From the NCBI GenBank assembly GCA_031275085.1, contig JAISPG010000028.1, forward strand, positions 1 through 64,000: a stretch of DNA of 64,000 nucleotides, given 5' to 3'. A program made the translations under genes and the position numbers. Below the pieces are notes generated by a model. It did not search any database. It was not told the origin of the DNA and was given only the letters and a program-made list of their open reading frames with translations. This stretch comes from Bacteroidales bacterium (lineage in GTDB: Bacteria > Bacteroidota > Bacteroidia > Bacteroidales > ML635J-15). This document shows positions 8,509 through 16,716 of this stretch, in pieces. The first letter of the stretch is position 1. Each line of letters starts with the position of its first letter.

Positions 8509-9960
8509 ATGAAACTGAAAAATTTAATTGCACCATTAATAGTTGGTTTAGCCGGGGGAATTCTTGGAGCATTTTTATTTACACACATAAATCAGGATAA
8601 TAATTCTCACAATGAACATGAACTTGTTTCGGATTATTTTGATAATAAAAGCCATGACACGCAATTTAAAACAGTATCATACCCGTCTTATTCTGAAAAC
8701 ATGTCGATGGATTTTACATATGCAGCTGAAAAAGGACTTCCGACAGTTGTGCACGTAAAAACTACATATAATCAACCGAATTATACATTGTATGATTTTA
8801 TTTTCGGAACAACTCCAAGGAATTCAACACCTATAATGTCATCAGGTTCCGGAGTTATAATTTCATCAGACGGATATATAGTTACAAACAATCATGTAAT
8901 TGAAAATGTTGAAGTAATAGAGATCGTTTTAAGTAACAGAGAAGCTTATCCTGCCAAATTAGTAGGACGCGATGCTACTACAGATCTTGCTTTATTAAAA
9001 ATTGAAGCTACAAATCTTCCATACATAGACTATGGCAATAGCGATGATATAAAGATAGGAGAATGGGTTTTGGCAATCGGAAATCCTTTTAATCTTACAT
9101 CCACTGCAACTGCCGGGATTGTAAGTGCAAAATCCCGTAATATCAATATTATGTCCGATAATATGGCTATTGAATCGTTTATTCAAACAGATGCGGCAGT
9201 AAATCCAGGTAACAGTGGAGGAGCTCTTGTTAATACCAAAGGGGAATTAATAGGAATAAATACTGCTATTGCTTCCAGAACCGGATCTTTTGTTGGTTAT
9301 TCTTTTGCTGTTCCGGTTAATATTGTAAGGAAAGTTGTTGCCGATCTTGTTGAATTCGGAGAAGTTCAAAGAGCATATCTCGGAATGGACCTCATTGATA
9401 TTGACGCTAATGTTGTAAAAAAATTCAACATTGATAATACAGAAGGAGTATATGTTGCCCGTGTCTGGCAAAACAGTGCCGGTCATAAAGCCGGCATAAA
9501 GGAAAATGACGTTATTCTGGGAATTAACAATCACAGAATAAACAGTAGTGCAGAGTTATTAGGCCACACCAGTCAGTTCCGTCCCGGCGATGAAATTGAA
9601 CTTACAATAAAAAGAGGAAAAGATATAAAGAAATATAAAGTAATAATGCAGAATAAACACGGAGATACCGGTTTGGTAAAATCAAAAAGTATCGATAAAC
9701 TTGGTGCAAGATTCGAACCTATTTCCGATTACGAAAAAAACCGGCTTAAAATCAAAAACGGCTTACAGGTAACTGATGTAGTTGCAGGAAAATTTGCGGC
9801 AAACGGCATTAAAAAGAATTTTATTATCGTAAAAGTTAATAATAATTTTGTATCTAAAGTTGAAGATCTTGAAAATGCAATACAAAAATCTGATGGTGGT
9901 CTGTTTATTGAAGGTATTTATCCAAATGGGTCTTCTGCTTATTATGCGTTCAAATTATAA
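8509..9960 (+). CDS. HtrA/DegQ-family periplasmic serine protease
   Basis: 483 residues. An N-terminal hydrophobic signal/anchor (about 5-25) is followed by a trypsin-like domain with catalytic triad H129 (TNNHVIEN), D159 (TTDLALLKI) and S236 (NPGNSGGAL). Two PDZ domains follow (about 285-375 and 390-480). The role is envelope protein quality control as a protease-chaperone. The ATG at 8509 gives a clean signal sequence. A strong hairpin terminator follows at 10021. No regulatory motif was identified. Confidence 0.95.
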   Translation: MKLKNLIAPLIVGLAGGILGAFLFTHINQDNNSHNEHELVSDYFDNKSHDTQFKTVSYPSYSENMSMDFTYAAEKGLPTVVHVKTTYNQPNYTLYDFIFGTTPRNSTPIMSSGSGVIISSDGYIVTNNHVIENVEVIEIVLSNREAYPAKLVGRDATTDLALLKIEATNLPYIDYGNSDDIKIGEWVLAIGNPFNLTSTATAGIVSAKSRNINIMSDNMAIESFIQTDAAVNPGNSGGALVNTKGELIGINTAIASRTGSFVGYSFAVPVNIVRKVVADLVEFGEVQRAYLGMDLIDIDANVVKKFNIDNTEGVYVARVWQNSAGHKAGIKENDVILGINNHRINSSAELLGHTSQFRPGDEIELTIKRGKDIKKYKVIMQNKHGDTGLVKSKSIDKLGARFEPISDYEKNRLKIKNGLQVTDVVAGKFAANGIKKNFIIVKVNNNFVSKVEDLENAIQKSDGGLFIEGIYPNGSSAYYAFKL

Positions 9961-10020
9961 AAAAATAAATAGTTCAGACTTAGTTTAGTTGATTTGTTTT
10001 AGTTTTAGTTTTTAGTTGGA

Positions 10021-10050
10021 CTGCCGGGATCTTCGGATTCCGGCAGTTTT
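10021..10050 (+). terminator. UUCG-tetraloop terminator of the HtrA gene
   Basis: CTGCCGGGATC (10021-10031), loop TTCG and GATTCCGGCAG (10036-10046) form an 11-bp stem with one G-U pair, followed by TTTTTATTTAT. This is a textbook intrinsic terminator. Confidence 0.93.
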
Positions 10051-10057
10051 TATTTAT

Positions 10058-10086
10058 AAAAAAACCGGATATGTTAATATATCCGG
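10058..10086 (-). terminator. Terminator of the thiolase gene
   Basis: CCGGATAT (10065-10072) pairs with ATATCCGG (10079-10086). On the minus strand it is followed by a run of seven T (10058-10064). It sits back to back with the HtrA terminator. Confidence 0.85.
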
Positions 10087-10112
10087 CCTGCAATATTGAT
10101 TATATTTTCATT

Positions 10113-11321
10113 TTAGTCTGTATTCTTCAGGATAATAGCCGTTCCCATACCTCCACCAATACAAAGAGATGCCAGCCCATAAGTATTATTTTCGCGTTTC
10201 ATTTCATGAATAAGACTTACTGTAATTCTGTTACCGGAAGCACCTATTGGGTGACCTAAAGCAATAGCACCACCATTTTTATTTGCTCTTTCTTCGAAAA
10301 ATTCAGCAGAAACACCATGATCCTCGGATAATTGTTTCATTACACCAAGAGATTGTGCTGCAAAAGCTTCATTTAATTCTAAAACTTCCATATCCGAAAG
10401 TTTCATATTTGCTTTCTTCAAAACATTTTTAATTGCAGGAACCGGTCCCATTCCCATTATTTCAGGAGCAACACCACCTTGCCCTACTGCAACTATTTCA
10501 ACTAATGGTTTAAGTCCGTATTTCTTTAATGCATCTTCAGAAGCAATTAGAACAAAAGAAGCTCCGTCATTTATGCCGCTGGCATTACCGGCAGTTACAG
10601 TACCATCTTTTTTAAATGCAGGACGTAAAGTTCCAAGTTTTTCAAAAGAAGTTGTTCTGTTTATAAATTCATCTTTATCAAAAACAATTGTTTCTTTACG
10701 GGTCACTATATTAACAGGAACAATTTCTTTATTAAATTTTCCTGTGTCCTGAGCTTTCGCTGCTTTTACCTGAGAATCTGCTGCTAATTTATCCTGTTCT
10801 TCACGTGTTATATTGTATTTTTCAGCAACATTTTCAGCAGTTATTCCCATATGATAGTCATTAAAAGCATCTGTCAGACCATCATAGACCATATGGTCAA
10901 TCGCTTTTATGTCACCCATTTTAACTCCGTTACGAATATGAGACGGAAGTATATATGCTGCTCCCGACATTGTTTCTGTACCTCCGGCAAGTATAAGATC
11001 GGCTTCTCCTGCTTTTACCGAAGAAAATGCGTTGGAAATTGCCTTCATCCCCGAACCGCAAACCATATTCAAAGAATATGCGGGCACAGAATCAGGAATC
11101 CCTGCCTTTATTGCTGCCTGACGTGCTACACCTTGCTTCTGACCTGCAGATAAAATATTTCCAACTATTACTTCATCTATTTTAGAAGGGTCAATTTTAG
11201 TTTCTTCAATAATGTTTTTTATAACTCCCGATGCAATTTCTGCCGCCGAAAGTGTTGAAAGAGAACCACCAAATTTTCCTATTGCAGTACGTTTAGCTGC
11301 AACTATATATACTTTTTTCAT
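10113..11321 (-). CDS. Acetyl-CoA C-acetyltransferase (thiolase)
   Basis: 402 residues, typical length. It interconverts two acetyl-CoA and acetoacetyl-CoA. The acyl-accepting cysteine is C88 (NMVCGSGMKA). The C-terminal GHPIGASG histidine and CIGGGMG cysteine complete the active site. It lies downstream on the same strand as kamD, kamE and the CoA-transferase subunit, so it probably cleaves acetoacetyl-CoA at the end of lysine fermentation. A degenerate -7 box (TAACTTTA on the minus strand, 11338-11345) suggests it may also have its own promoter. Confidence 0.95.
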   Translation of the reverse strand: MKKVYIVAAKRTAIGKFGGSLSTLSAAEIASGVIKNIIEETKIDPSKIDEVIVGNILSAGQKQGVARQAAIKAGIPDSVPAYSLNMVCGSGMKAISNAFSSVKAGEADLILAGGTETMSGAAYILPSHIRNGVKMGDIKAIDHMVYDGLTDAFNDYHMGITAENVAEKYNITREEQDKLAADSQVKAAKAQDTGKFNKEIVPVNIVTRKETIVFDKDEFINRTTSFEKLGTLRPAFKKDGTVTAGNASGINDGASFVLIASEDALKKYGLKPLVEIVAVGQGGVAPEIMGMGPVPAIKNVLKKANMKLSDMEVLELNEAFAAQSLGVMKQLSEDHGVSAEFFEERANKNGGAIALGHPIGASGNRITVSLIHEMKRENNTYGLASLCIGGGMGTAIILKNTD

Positions 11322-11440
11322 ATTATATTTTTTTACGTAAAGTTAATAAAATTTTAAAAATCTGCGACAATTTACCGGAATTAACATAGTTTTGTATTAT
11401 TTTATCTTTTTGTTTAGCAAAGTATTGCAAAATACTTTAG

Positions 11441-11758
11441 TTAACATGTATAAGTTTTCTTTATTTCGTTATTCAAAGTAATAAAAAACATCGTAACCCC
11501 AACTAATGAGAAAAATAGTGTTATAACTATAATTAAATTATTTTTCAGATTATATCTTTTAAAATCTCTATACACCAAAATTAAAGCAACTATGTTTGTA
11601 ATAAGAGTAATCATCCCTGAAATTAAGAACAGATTTGAGAAGACTTCCTCTGCCAAAAGTCGAGGTAAAACAGAATTAAATAAAAAAGTTAACAAATAAC
11701 CTACAAAAAGCAAAATAGCATATTTATTGACTAATGTATTAAAATCTTTATCTATCAT
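11441..11758 (-). CDS. Small membrane protein, paralogue of its upstream neighbour
   Basis: 105 residues with three or four hydrophobic segments and no recognisable domain. It begins MIDKDFNTLVNKYAILLFV. It overlaps the upstream gene by 11 nt. The two proteins align along their length: NKYAILLF against RKYSILLI, VALILVYRDFKRY against VAAIILIDLLKNK, FITLNNEIKK against FLFLINNKIKN. They are therefore diverged tandem duplicates. The function is unknown. The position between the CoA-transferase and thiolase genes may be incidental. Confidence 0.6.
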   Translation of the reverse strand: MIDKDFNTLVNKYAILLFVGYLLTFLFNSVLPRLLAEEVFSNLFLISGMITLITNIVALILVYRDFKRYNLKNNLIIVITLFFSLVGVTMFFITLNNEIKKTYTC

Positions 11759-12077
11759 TATTTTTTATTTTATTATTGATTAAAAATAAAAAGAAAATCA
11801 TTCCCACAGGAATAGAAAATAAGGCCACTAAAACAACAGGAATTCCTTTGATTTTATTTTTCAATAAATCAATTAAGATTATTGCTGCAACGATAATACT
11901 TAATAGATAAGGGATAGCACTATTTATCAGATATACTATATGTCGTGTATCTTCATAATCTATCTGAAAATGCGACAAAACCCTATATAAAAAATGTATT
12001 AGAAAAAGATTCAGAATTATTCTCAAAATAAAAAGAATGATTAATAGAATTGAATATTTTCTAATATGCTTCAACAT
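11748..12077 (-). CDS. Small membrane protein, paralogue of its downstream neighbour
   Basis: 109 residues from the ATG at 12077; a TTG at 12086 is less likely. It has a basic N-terminus (MLKHIRKYS) followed by hydrophobic segments near 9-28, 50-70 and 80-98, and ends in a polar tail (NNKIKNNDR). The stop of the CoA-transferase gene lies 15 nt upstream, so the gene is probably co-transcribed with it. Its 3' end overlaps the paralogous gene by 11 nt. I do not recognise the family. Confidence 0.6.
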   Translation of the reverse strand: MLKHIRKYSILLIILFILRIILNLFLIHFLYRVLSHFQIDYEDTRHIVYLINSAIPYLLSIIVAAIILIDLLKNKIKGIPVVLVALFSIPVGMIFFLFLINNKIKNNDR

Positions 12078-12092
12078 GATATACAAATTTCA

Positions 12093-12749
12093 CTATTTCA
12101 TCGGTTTTAAATCCGAATCGATAATCAGCTCCGCTTCTGTTAGTTCCTGCACCTGTTCTACGGTAAATTCAGGGTGTATCTCTTTAAGGACAATGCCCTT
12201 ATCGGTAACCTCCATAACTCCCATTTCTGTTATAATTAAATTTACTTGTCCTTTTGCTGTTAACGGCAATGTACATTTTTTTAATATCTTAGGATTACCT
12301 TTAGCTGTATGTTCCATTGCTAAAATTACTTTTTTTGCACCAACTAAAAGATCCATTGCTCCACCCATTCCGGGAGTAAGTTTTCCCGGAATCATCCAAT
12401 TGGCAAGGTCTCCGTTTTCATCAACCTGCATTGCTCCTAAAACTGTTAAATCAACATGACCTCCACGGATTATTGTAAATGATCTGGAAGAGTCAAAACT
12501 TGAAGCACCTGATTCTGCAGTAATATACCCACCGCCTGCATTAATAAGATTTTCATCTTCTTTTCCTGCCTGAGGCGTTGGACCCATCCCCAATAATCCA
12601 TTTTCTGATTGTAATGTTAATTTTACATTCTTAGGCACATAATTAGGTATTAAAGTCGGTAAACCTATACCCAGATTTACAACATCGCCATCTTTAAATT
12701 CTAATGCTGCTCTTCTGGCAATAACTTCCCTTATCTGATTCTTATCCAT
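12093..12749 (-). CDS. atoA: 3-oxoacid/acetoacetate CoA-transferase, subunit B
   Basis: 218 residues, the usual length of the beta subunit. The catalytic glutamate sits in SENG (E49), followed by GLLGMGP and the GGHVDLTVLGAMQVD block of class I CoA-transferases. In lysine fermentation this heterodimer moves CoA onto acetoacetate. No alpha subunit (AtoD) gene is present in the window: the 96 nt before this gene lead directly to kamE, and membrane-protein genes follow. The exact acyl donor cannot be read from sequence. Confidence 0.88.
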   Translation of the reverse strand: MDKNQIREVIARRAALEFKDGDVVNLGIGLPTLIPNYVPKNVKLTLQSENGLLGMGPTPQAGKEDENLINAGGGYITAESGASSFDSSRSFTIIRGGHVDLTVLGAMQVDENGDLANWMIPGKLTPGMGGAMDLLVGAKKVILAMEHTAKGNPKILKKCTLPLTAKGQVNLIITEMGVMEVTDKGIVLKEIHPEFTVEQVQELTEAELIIDSDLKPMK

Positions 12750-12778
12750 AATATATTTTTTATTGAGGGTTTAAAGTA

Positions 12779-12786
12779 CAAAGTTA
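12779..12786 (-). promoter_or_regulatory. Possible -7 box upstream of atoA
   Basis: CAAAGTTA on the plus strand reads TAACTTTG on the minus strand and matches TAnnTTTG, 29 nt before the atoA start. No good -33 element is visible, so this is a weak or activated secondary promoter at best. Confidence 0.4.
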
Positions 12787-12845
12787 AAAGTTTATACAAT
12801 ATTGTGTCATAATTATTTAACTTTTTACCGTTAACCTTTAATTTT

Positions 12846-13640
12846 TTATTTTGAATTTTCTACTCTCTTACTCATTTCCTGTGCAATAAAAGAAGCAACG
12901 TCGTCGGCATAAGTATTCATTCCAAAACCTGCATCATAACCTAATTCTTTTGCCAGTTCGTGTGAAATGCGAGGACCTCCGCAAGCTAAAATGATTTTAT
13001 CCCTTAAACCTTCAGCTTCAAGCATTTCTACTAATTCCGTAAGGTTTTTTATATGAACATCCTTTTGTGTTACTGTTTGAGAAATCAAAAGTGCATCTGC
13101 ATTTAGTTCAATCGCTTTTGCAATAAATTCCTCATTGGGAACCTGGCTGCCAAGATTATATGCATCAATCATTTCATATCTTTCCAACCCGTAATGTCCT
13201 GCATAACCTTTCATATTCATAATTGCATCAATACCAACAGTATGGGCATCTGTTCCCGTACTGGCACCTACAACAACAATTTTTCTCCCAATATTTTCCT
13301 TTATGAATTCATCTGTTTCTTTCATATCCATAACAGTTGACTCAACTTTTGGAACATTAATCGCCGTATAGTCAACCATATGCGTACATGAACCATAACA
13401 ATTAAAAAAAGTAAATCCTTCTGTCAGCTCTTTATAATACACTACCTGAGGATTTTCAAATCCCATTTTCTTCATTAATTGTTTTGCAGCTTCAATAGCT
13501 TCGTCATTACACGGAACAGGAAGAGTAAAACTTAACTGAGTTTTACCATCGTTCATAGTATCACCATAAGGTTTTACTTTTTTTAAATCAAGCGTTTGGT
13601 CAAAATTGCGCTGATCCATTGAATATAATCCGCCACTCAT
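12846..13640 (-). CDS. kamE: Lysine 5,6-aminomutase, beta subunit
   Basis: 264 residues. It carries the adenosylcobalamin-binding motif DxHxxG (D131, H133 in GTDAHTVGID) and the PLP-binding lysine K144 in NMKG. These are the same positions as described for the Acetoanaerobium (Clostridium) sticklandii enzyme. With KamD it converts D-lysine or beta-lysine to diaminohexanoates. The start overlaps the kamD stop (TAATG), which indicates translational coupling. About half of the protein, after residue 118, is the B12 Rossmann domain. Confidence 0.97.
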   Translation of the reverse strand: MSGGLYSMDQRNFDQTLDLKKVKPYGDTMNDGKTQLSFTLPVPCNDEAIEAAKQLMKKMGFENPQVVYYKELTEGFTFFNCYGSCTHMVDYTAINVPKVESTVMDMKETDEFIKENIGRKIVVVGASTGTDAHTVGIDAIMNMKGYAGHYGLERYEMIDAYNLGSQVPNEEFIAKAIELNADALLISQTVTQKDVHIKNLTELVEMLEAEGLRDKIILACGGPRISHELAKELGYDAGFGMNTYADDVASFIAQEMSKRVENSK

Positions 13641-15199
13641 TATTTATTCTCTCCTTTCATTAACAAAATAAATGGGTTATAGTAATTTTCTGACTTTGCA
13701 GTTACCCCGTCTAAACCTTTTCCTCCTGTTTTAGACCTTTTAATATCTGCAAATATTCCTTTTTCCAGAGCTTCAAACAATCCTTCTTTTTCTATTTCGC
13801 TTAGTAAATCGTAAGTATCATCAAGTACTGTCTTAGCACGTTTTTGTATTATTCCATTCTCTTTAAATTCTACCTCATCACCTATATTTTTCAGGTTATT
13901 GAATATATATTTTGCATTTTCAATTGCAAGATATCTATCAGACATAAAAGGTGTATGAACTGCTTCGGTAATCATCCCCAAAAGTTGAATTCCCTGTCCT
14001 GTCCAGATAGAAATTTCATTAAATAACGCATTCTGGATTTGTCCTTTAAATATATTTCCAGTCATAAATTTAGTCGGAGGCATATATTTTAACGGAGCTT
14101 TAGGGAATATTTCACGAGTCATCTGTGCCTGTGCCAATTCATACAAAAATCCGTTCTCTAATTCAGGATTCATTTCAAAAGCATGTCCCAATCCCATTTG
14201 TTCTTCAGGCATTCCTGCAAATAAGGCAAGTTGTTCATTTATCAGATCTGATGCTAATACAGTATGAGCCTGTTCAAATGCATCAGCAGTTGTAAGATAA
14301 TTATCTTCACCGGTATTAATAATCACTCCGGCAAATCCGTTTATTATACGTGAAAAATATTGATCAACAATTGTTCTTTGCGGATTTATATCACGGAATA
14401 ATATTCCGTAAAGTGCATCATTGAGCATTACGTCCAAACGTTCAAGAGCCCCAATTGCAGCAATTTCGGGCATACATAAACCTGAACAATAATTACACAG
14501 TCTTATATATCTGCCAACTTCCTCTCCCACTTCATCAAGTGCCTTACGCATAATACGAAAATTTTCCTGGGTTGCATAAGTTCCCCCAAAACCTTCGGTA
14601 GTTGCGCCATATGGAACATAATCCAGAAGGCTCTGACCCGTTGTACGTATTACTGCAATAATATCCGCTCCCTGACGTGCTGCTGCCTGAGCCTGAATAA
14701 CATCTTCATAAATATTTCCAGTAGCAACAATTACATATAGATATGGCTTTGATCCCTCACCGAGATTATTTAAATATCCATTCCTTTTTTCAACATTTGA
14801 TTTTATTCTTTCAATACAGGCATGAACATATGGTTCTATTGCTTTGTGAATCTGGAGTACAGGATTTATTTTTTGCTTTGTGATGTCAATTTCATTTTTT
14901 GAAATTTTCTCAGCAATCTGTTGTGGGTTTAATCCTGTTTCAATAATAGCATTCCCAAGATAAAACAATACTCCCTGTCCTAATACTCCGGCACTGTGAA
15001 TCTGGTCAACTACAATATTCGGAAGAGGAACATCATTAGAATCAACTCCGTCAATTCCTATAAGACGACATAAAGTACGTTCCACAGCAACTGTTGTATA
15101 ATTATCAACAAATTTTTGTACTTCTGCTGCAATACTACCGGATATACGTTTTGCCGCCTCTACCTTTTTAAAATCCAATCCTAATTTGCTGTTTTTCAT
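13640..15199 (-). CDS. kamD: Lysine 5,6-aminomutase, alpha subunit
   Basis: 519 residues from the ATG at 15199; a TTG two codons upstream is less likely. This is the TIM-barrel catalytic subunit of the B12- and PLP-dependent D-lysine 5,6-aminomutase. Recognisable blocks include SNDVPLPNIVVDQI, YGATTEGFGGTYATQENFRI and GMPEEQMGLGHAFEMNPE. It heads the lysine operon, followed by kamE with a 1-nt overlap. Other pathway genes (kamA, kdd, kce, kal, reactivase) are not in the window. A strong promoter lies 41 nt upstream. Confidence 0.97.
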   Translation of the reverse strand: MKNSKLGLDFKKVEAAKRISGSIAAEVQKFVDNYTTVAVERTLCRLIGIDGVDSNDVPLPNIVVDQIHSAGVLGQGVLFYLGNAIIETGLNPQQIAEKISKNEIDITKQKINPVLQIHKAIEPYVHACIERIKSNVEKRNGYLNNLGEGSKPYLYVIVATGNIYEDVIQAQAAARQGADIIAVIRTTGQSLLDYVPYGATTEGFGGTYATQENFRIMRKALDEVGEEVGRYIRLCNYCSGLCMPEIAAIGALERLDVMLNDALYGILFRDINPQRTIVDQYFSRIINGFAGVIINTGEDNYLTTADAFEQAHTVLASDLINEQLALFAGMPEEQMGLGHAFEMNPELENGFLYELAQAQMTREIFPKAPLKYMPPTKFMTGNIFKGQIQNALFNEISIWTGQGIQLLGMITEAVHTPFMSDRYLAIENAKYIFNNLKNIGDEVEFKENGIIQKRAKTVLDDTYDLLSEIEKEGLFEALEKGIFADIKRSKTGGKGLDGVTAKSENYYNPFILLMKGENK

Positions 15200-15239
15200 T
15201 ATCAAAATTTATTAAAATTTTATATTCTTTTAAAAACGT

Positions 15240-15270
15240 CAAAATTAAGAAAAAAGAAGGATAATACAAA
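15240..15270 (-). promoter_or_regulatory. Promoter of the kamDE operon
   Basis: On the minus strand TTTG (15270-15267), 19 nt, then TAATTTTG (15247-15240). This is an exact fit to the Bacteroidota -33/-7 consensus. The kamD ATG is about 40 nt downstream. Confidence 0.75.
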
Positions 15271-15330
15271 TTGGATAATTAAAAACAATTTAATGTCAAT
15301 ATAGCTTATAATTGTAATTAAACAGGAATA

Positions 15331-15380
15331 TAAAAATAACATGAGCCCGGTGTTAATATTGTTGACGCCGGACTCATGTT
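15331..15380 (-). terminator. Terminator of the VWA-protein gene
   Basis: A long imperfect hairpin: AACATGAG (15338-15345) pairs with CTCATGTT (15373-15380), and CCGG (15347-15350) with CCGG (15368-15371) after one mismatch, with a partly paired extension. On the minus strand it is followed by ATTTTTA. Confidence 0.75.
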
Positions 15381-15414
15381 ATCAATAAGTAATTAATTCT
15401 GCATATTAAAAATA

Positions 15415-16566
15415 CTACTCAGTATCATATCCCATAATTTGTGCCAACTCAAAAATTGATTCTTTAACAGCTTTCCCAAGATCATCATCTTTTTCCTCTT
15501 TTGAATGAGAATCTATATATTGCTGACGTTTTACAGATAATTCTGAAATTTCCTTTTGTATTGCTTTCCTTTCTGTTTCTTTTTGTTCCACAATTTTCTG
15601 AATCTCTTCTTTTGATTTATTTTGATATTCTGATGGTAATTTTTTATTGTCAATTGTACTAACTACCGACTGGTCTTTTTTATACATATCGACCAAATCC
15701 CATGAACTATTATCATAAACAGCTTTAGATTTACTTACTGCACGTTCCGTATAATTACCCGAAGATACCGACTCTGCATTCTTATCCTGAATAATCTGAT
15801 TTTCCGCACGCATAATTCCATTTTCTCCATATCCGATATATGTAGAGTTTAACCGTTCGTTACATTTCATTATTTCCTTGTCATATGGGGTTTCCACGTA
15901 AATTATCTTACGGTTATGATCTATATTGAAATATTTTCCTTTACCAGTTACGGCACCATCCTGCCACATTCCACGTATGCCTTCTTCCGCATATCCACAA
16001 TGGATTGTATTTACATATATATTATCAGCCAAAGCTTCTTTTATTGCAGATTTATAGTTGACATTTCCCTGAGTGAACGGTTCATTTCCCGCAATATAAA
16101 TTAATTTCATATCAGATTTATCTTTTCCCCATTCCAATTGTTTTACAGATTTCTCGATAACCGCTCCGCAATATTCAGAACCTCCGTTTGTTCTTAAAGC
16201 AAACAGTTTTTCGGATATCAGATCTAAATCTGATGTAAGTGGTATAACCTGACGTATATAATCATTTTCTTTTGTATGGATGCCATTATTACCATATTCA
16301 TAAAGTGCAATTTCAATATCAGGAACAGTTCCGCCGAATTTTAATGTTGTCAGAGTATTTACAATATTCCATAAACATGCTTTTGCCTGATCGATAAGTC
16401 CGTCCATACTACTGGATGTATCAAGCAAAAGAGCTACCTGTATCTTTGTTTTTTCATTAGTTGTCTGGTTTTCATTCAGAGGTCGGGAATTCACTGCACT
16501 TATACAGCTGTTTGTAGATATTACAGAAATCATCAGTAAAACATTCATTAAAAAAATCTTTTTCAT
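15415..16566 (-). CDS. Exported von Willebrand factor A domain protein
   Basis: 383 residues from the ATG at 16566, which begins a signal sequence (MKKIFLMNVLLMISVIST). A cysteine after STNS could be lipidated, although the lipobox is poor. The VWA domain starts at about residue 43 with the metal-binding motif DTSSSMDG. Later segments (IYIAGNEPFTQG, NTIHCGYAEEGIRGMW) are typical of Bacteroidota VWA proteins. The C-terminal 80 residues are a charged coiled-coil-like region (KSKEEIQKIVEQKETERKAI). The role is unknown, probably envelope-associated protein binding. Confidence 0.8.
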   Translation of the reverse strand: MKKIFLMNVLLMISVISTNSCISAVNSRPLNENQTTNEKTKIQVALLLDTSSSMDGLIDQAKACLWNIVNTLTTLKFGGTVPDIEIALYEYGNNGIHTKENDYIRQVIPLTSDLDLISEKLFALRTNGGSEYCGAVIEKSVKQLEWGKDKSDMKLIYIAGNEPFTQGNVNYKSAIKEALADNIYVNTIHCGYAEEGIRGMWQDGAVTGKGKYFNIDHNRKIIYVETPYDKEIMKCNERLNSTYIGYGENGIMRAENQIIQDKNAESVSSGNYTERAVSKSKAVYDNSSWDLVDMYKKDQSVVSTIDNKKLPSEYQNKSKEEIQKIVEQKETERKAIQKEISELSVKRQQYIDSHSKEEKDDDLGKAVKESIFELAQIMGYDTE

Positions 16567-16594
16567 AATATTAAATTTTAATTGGTTAGCTGCC

Positions 16595-16602
16595 CAAATA
16601 TA
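16595..16602 (-). promoter_or_regulatory. Possible -7 box of the VWA-protein gene
   Basis: CAAATATA on the plus strand reads TATATTTG on the minus strand, 29 nt before the ATG at 16566. The nearest TTG (16620-16618) is only 15 nt away, so the -33 part is not convincing. Confidence 0.35.
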
Positions 16603-16716
16603 TATAGTAAAAAAAATCAATTTTGGGAAGAATGGGTGAAAGCATATTATGAATTGGCAAATTAAGTTTATAAATGTTTAAAAAAATATTTACTTTACAC
16701 CATAAAATATCAAGGA

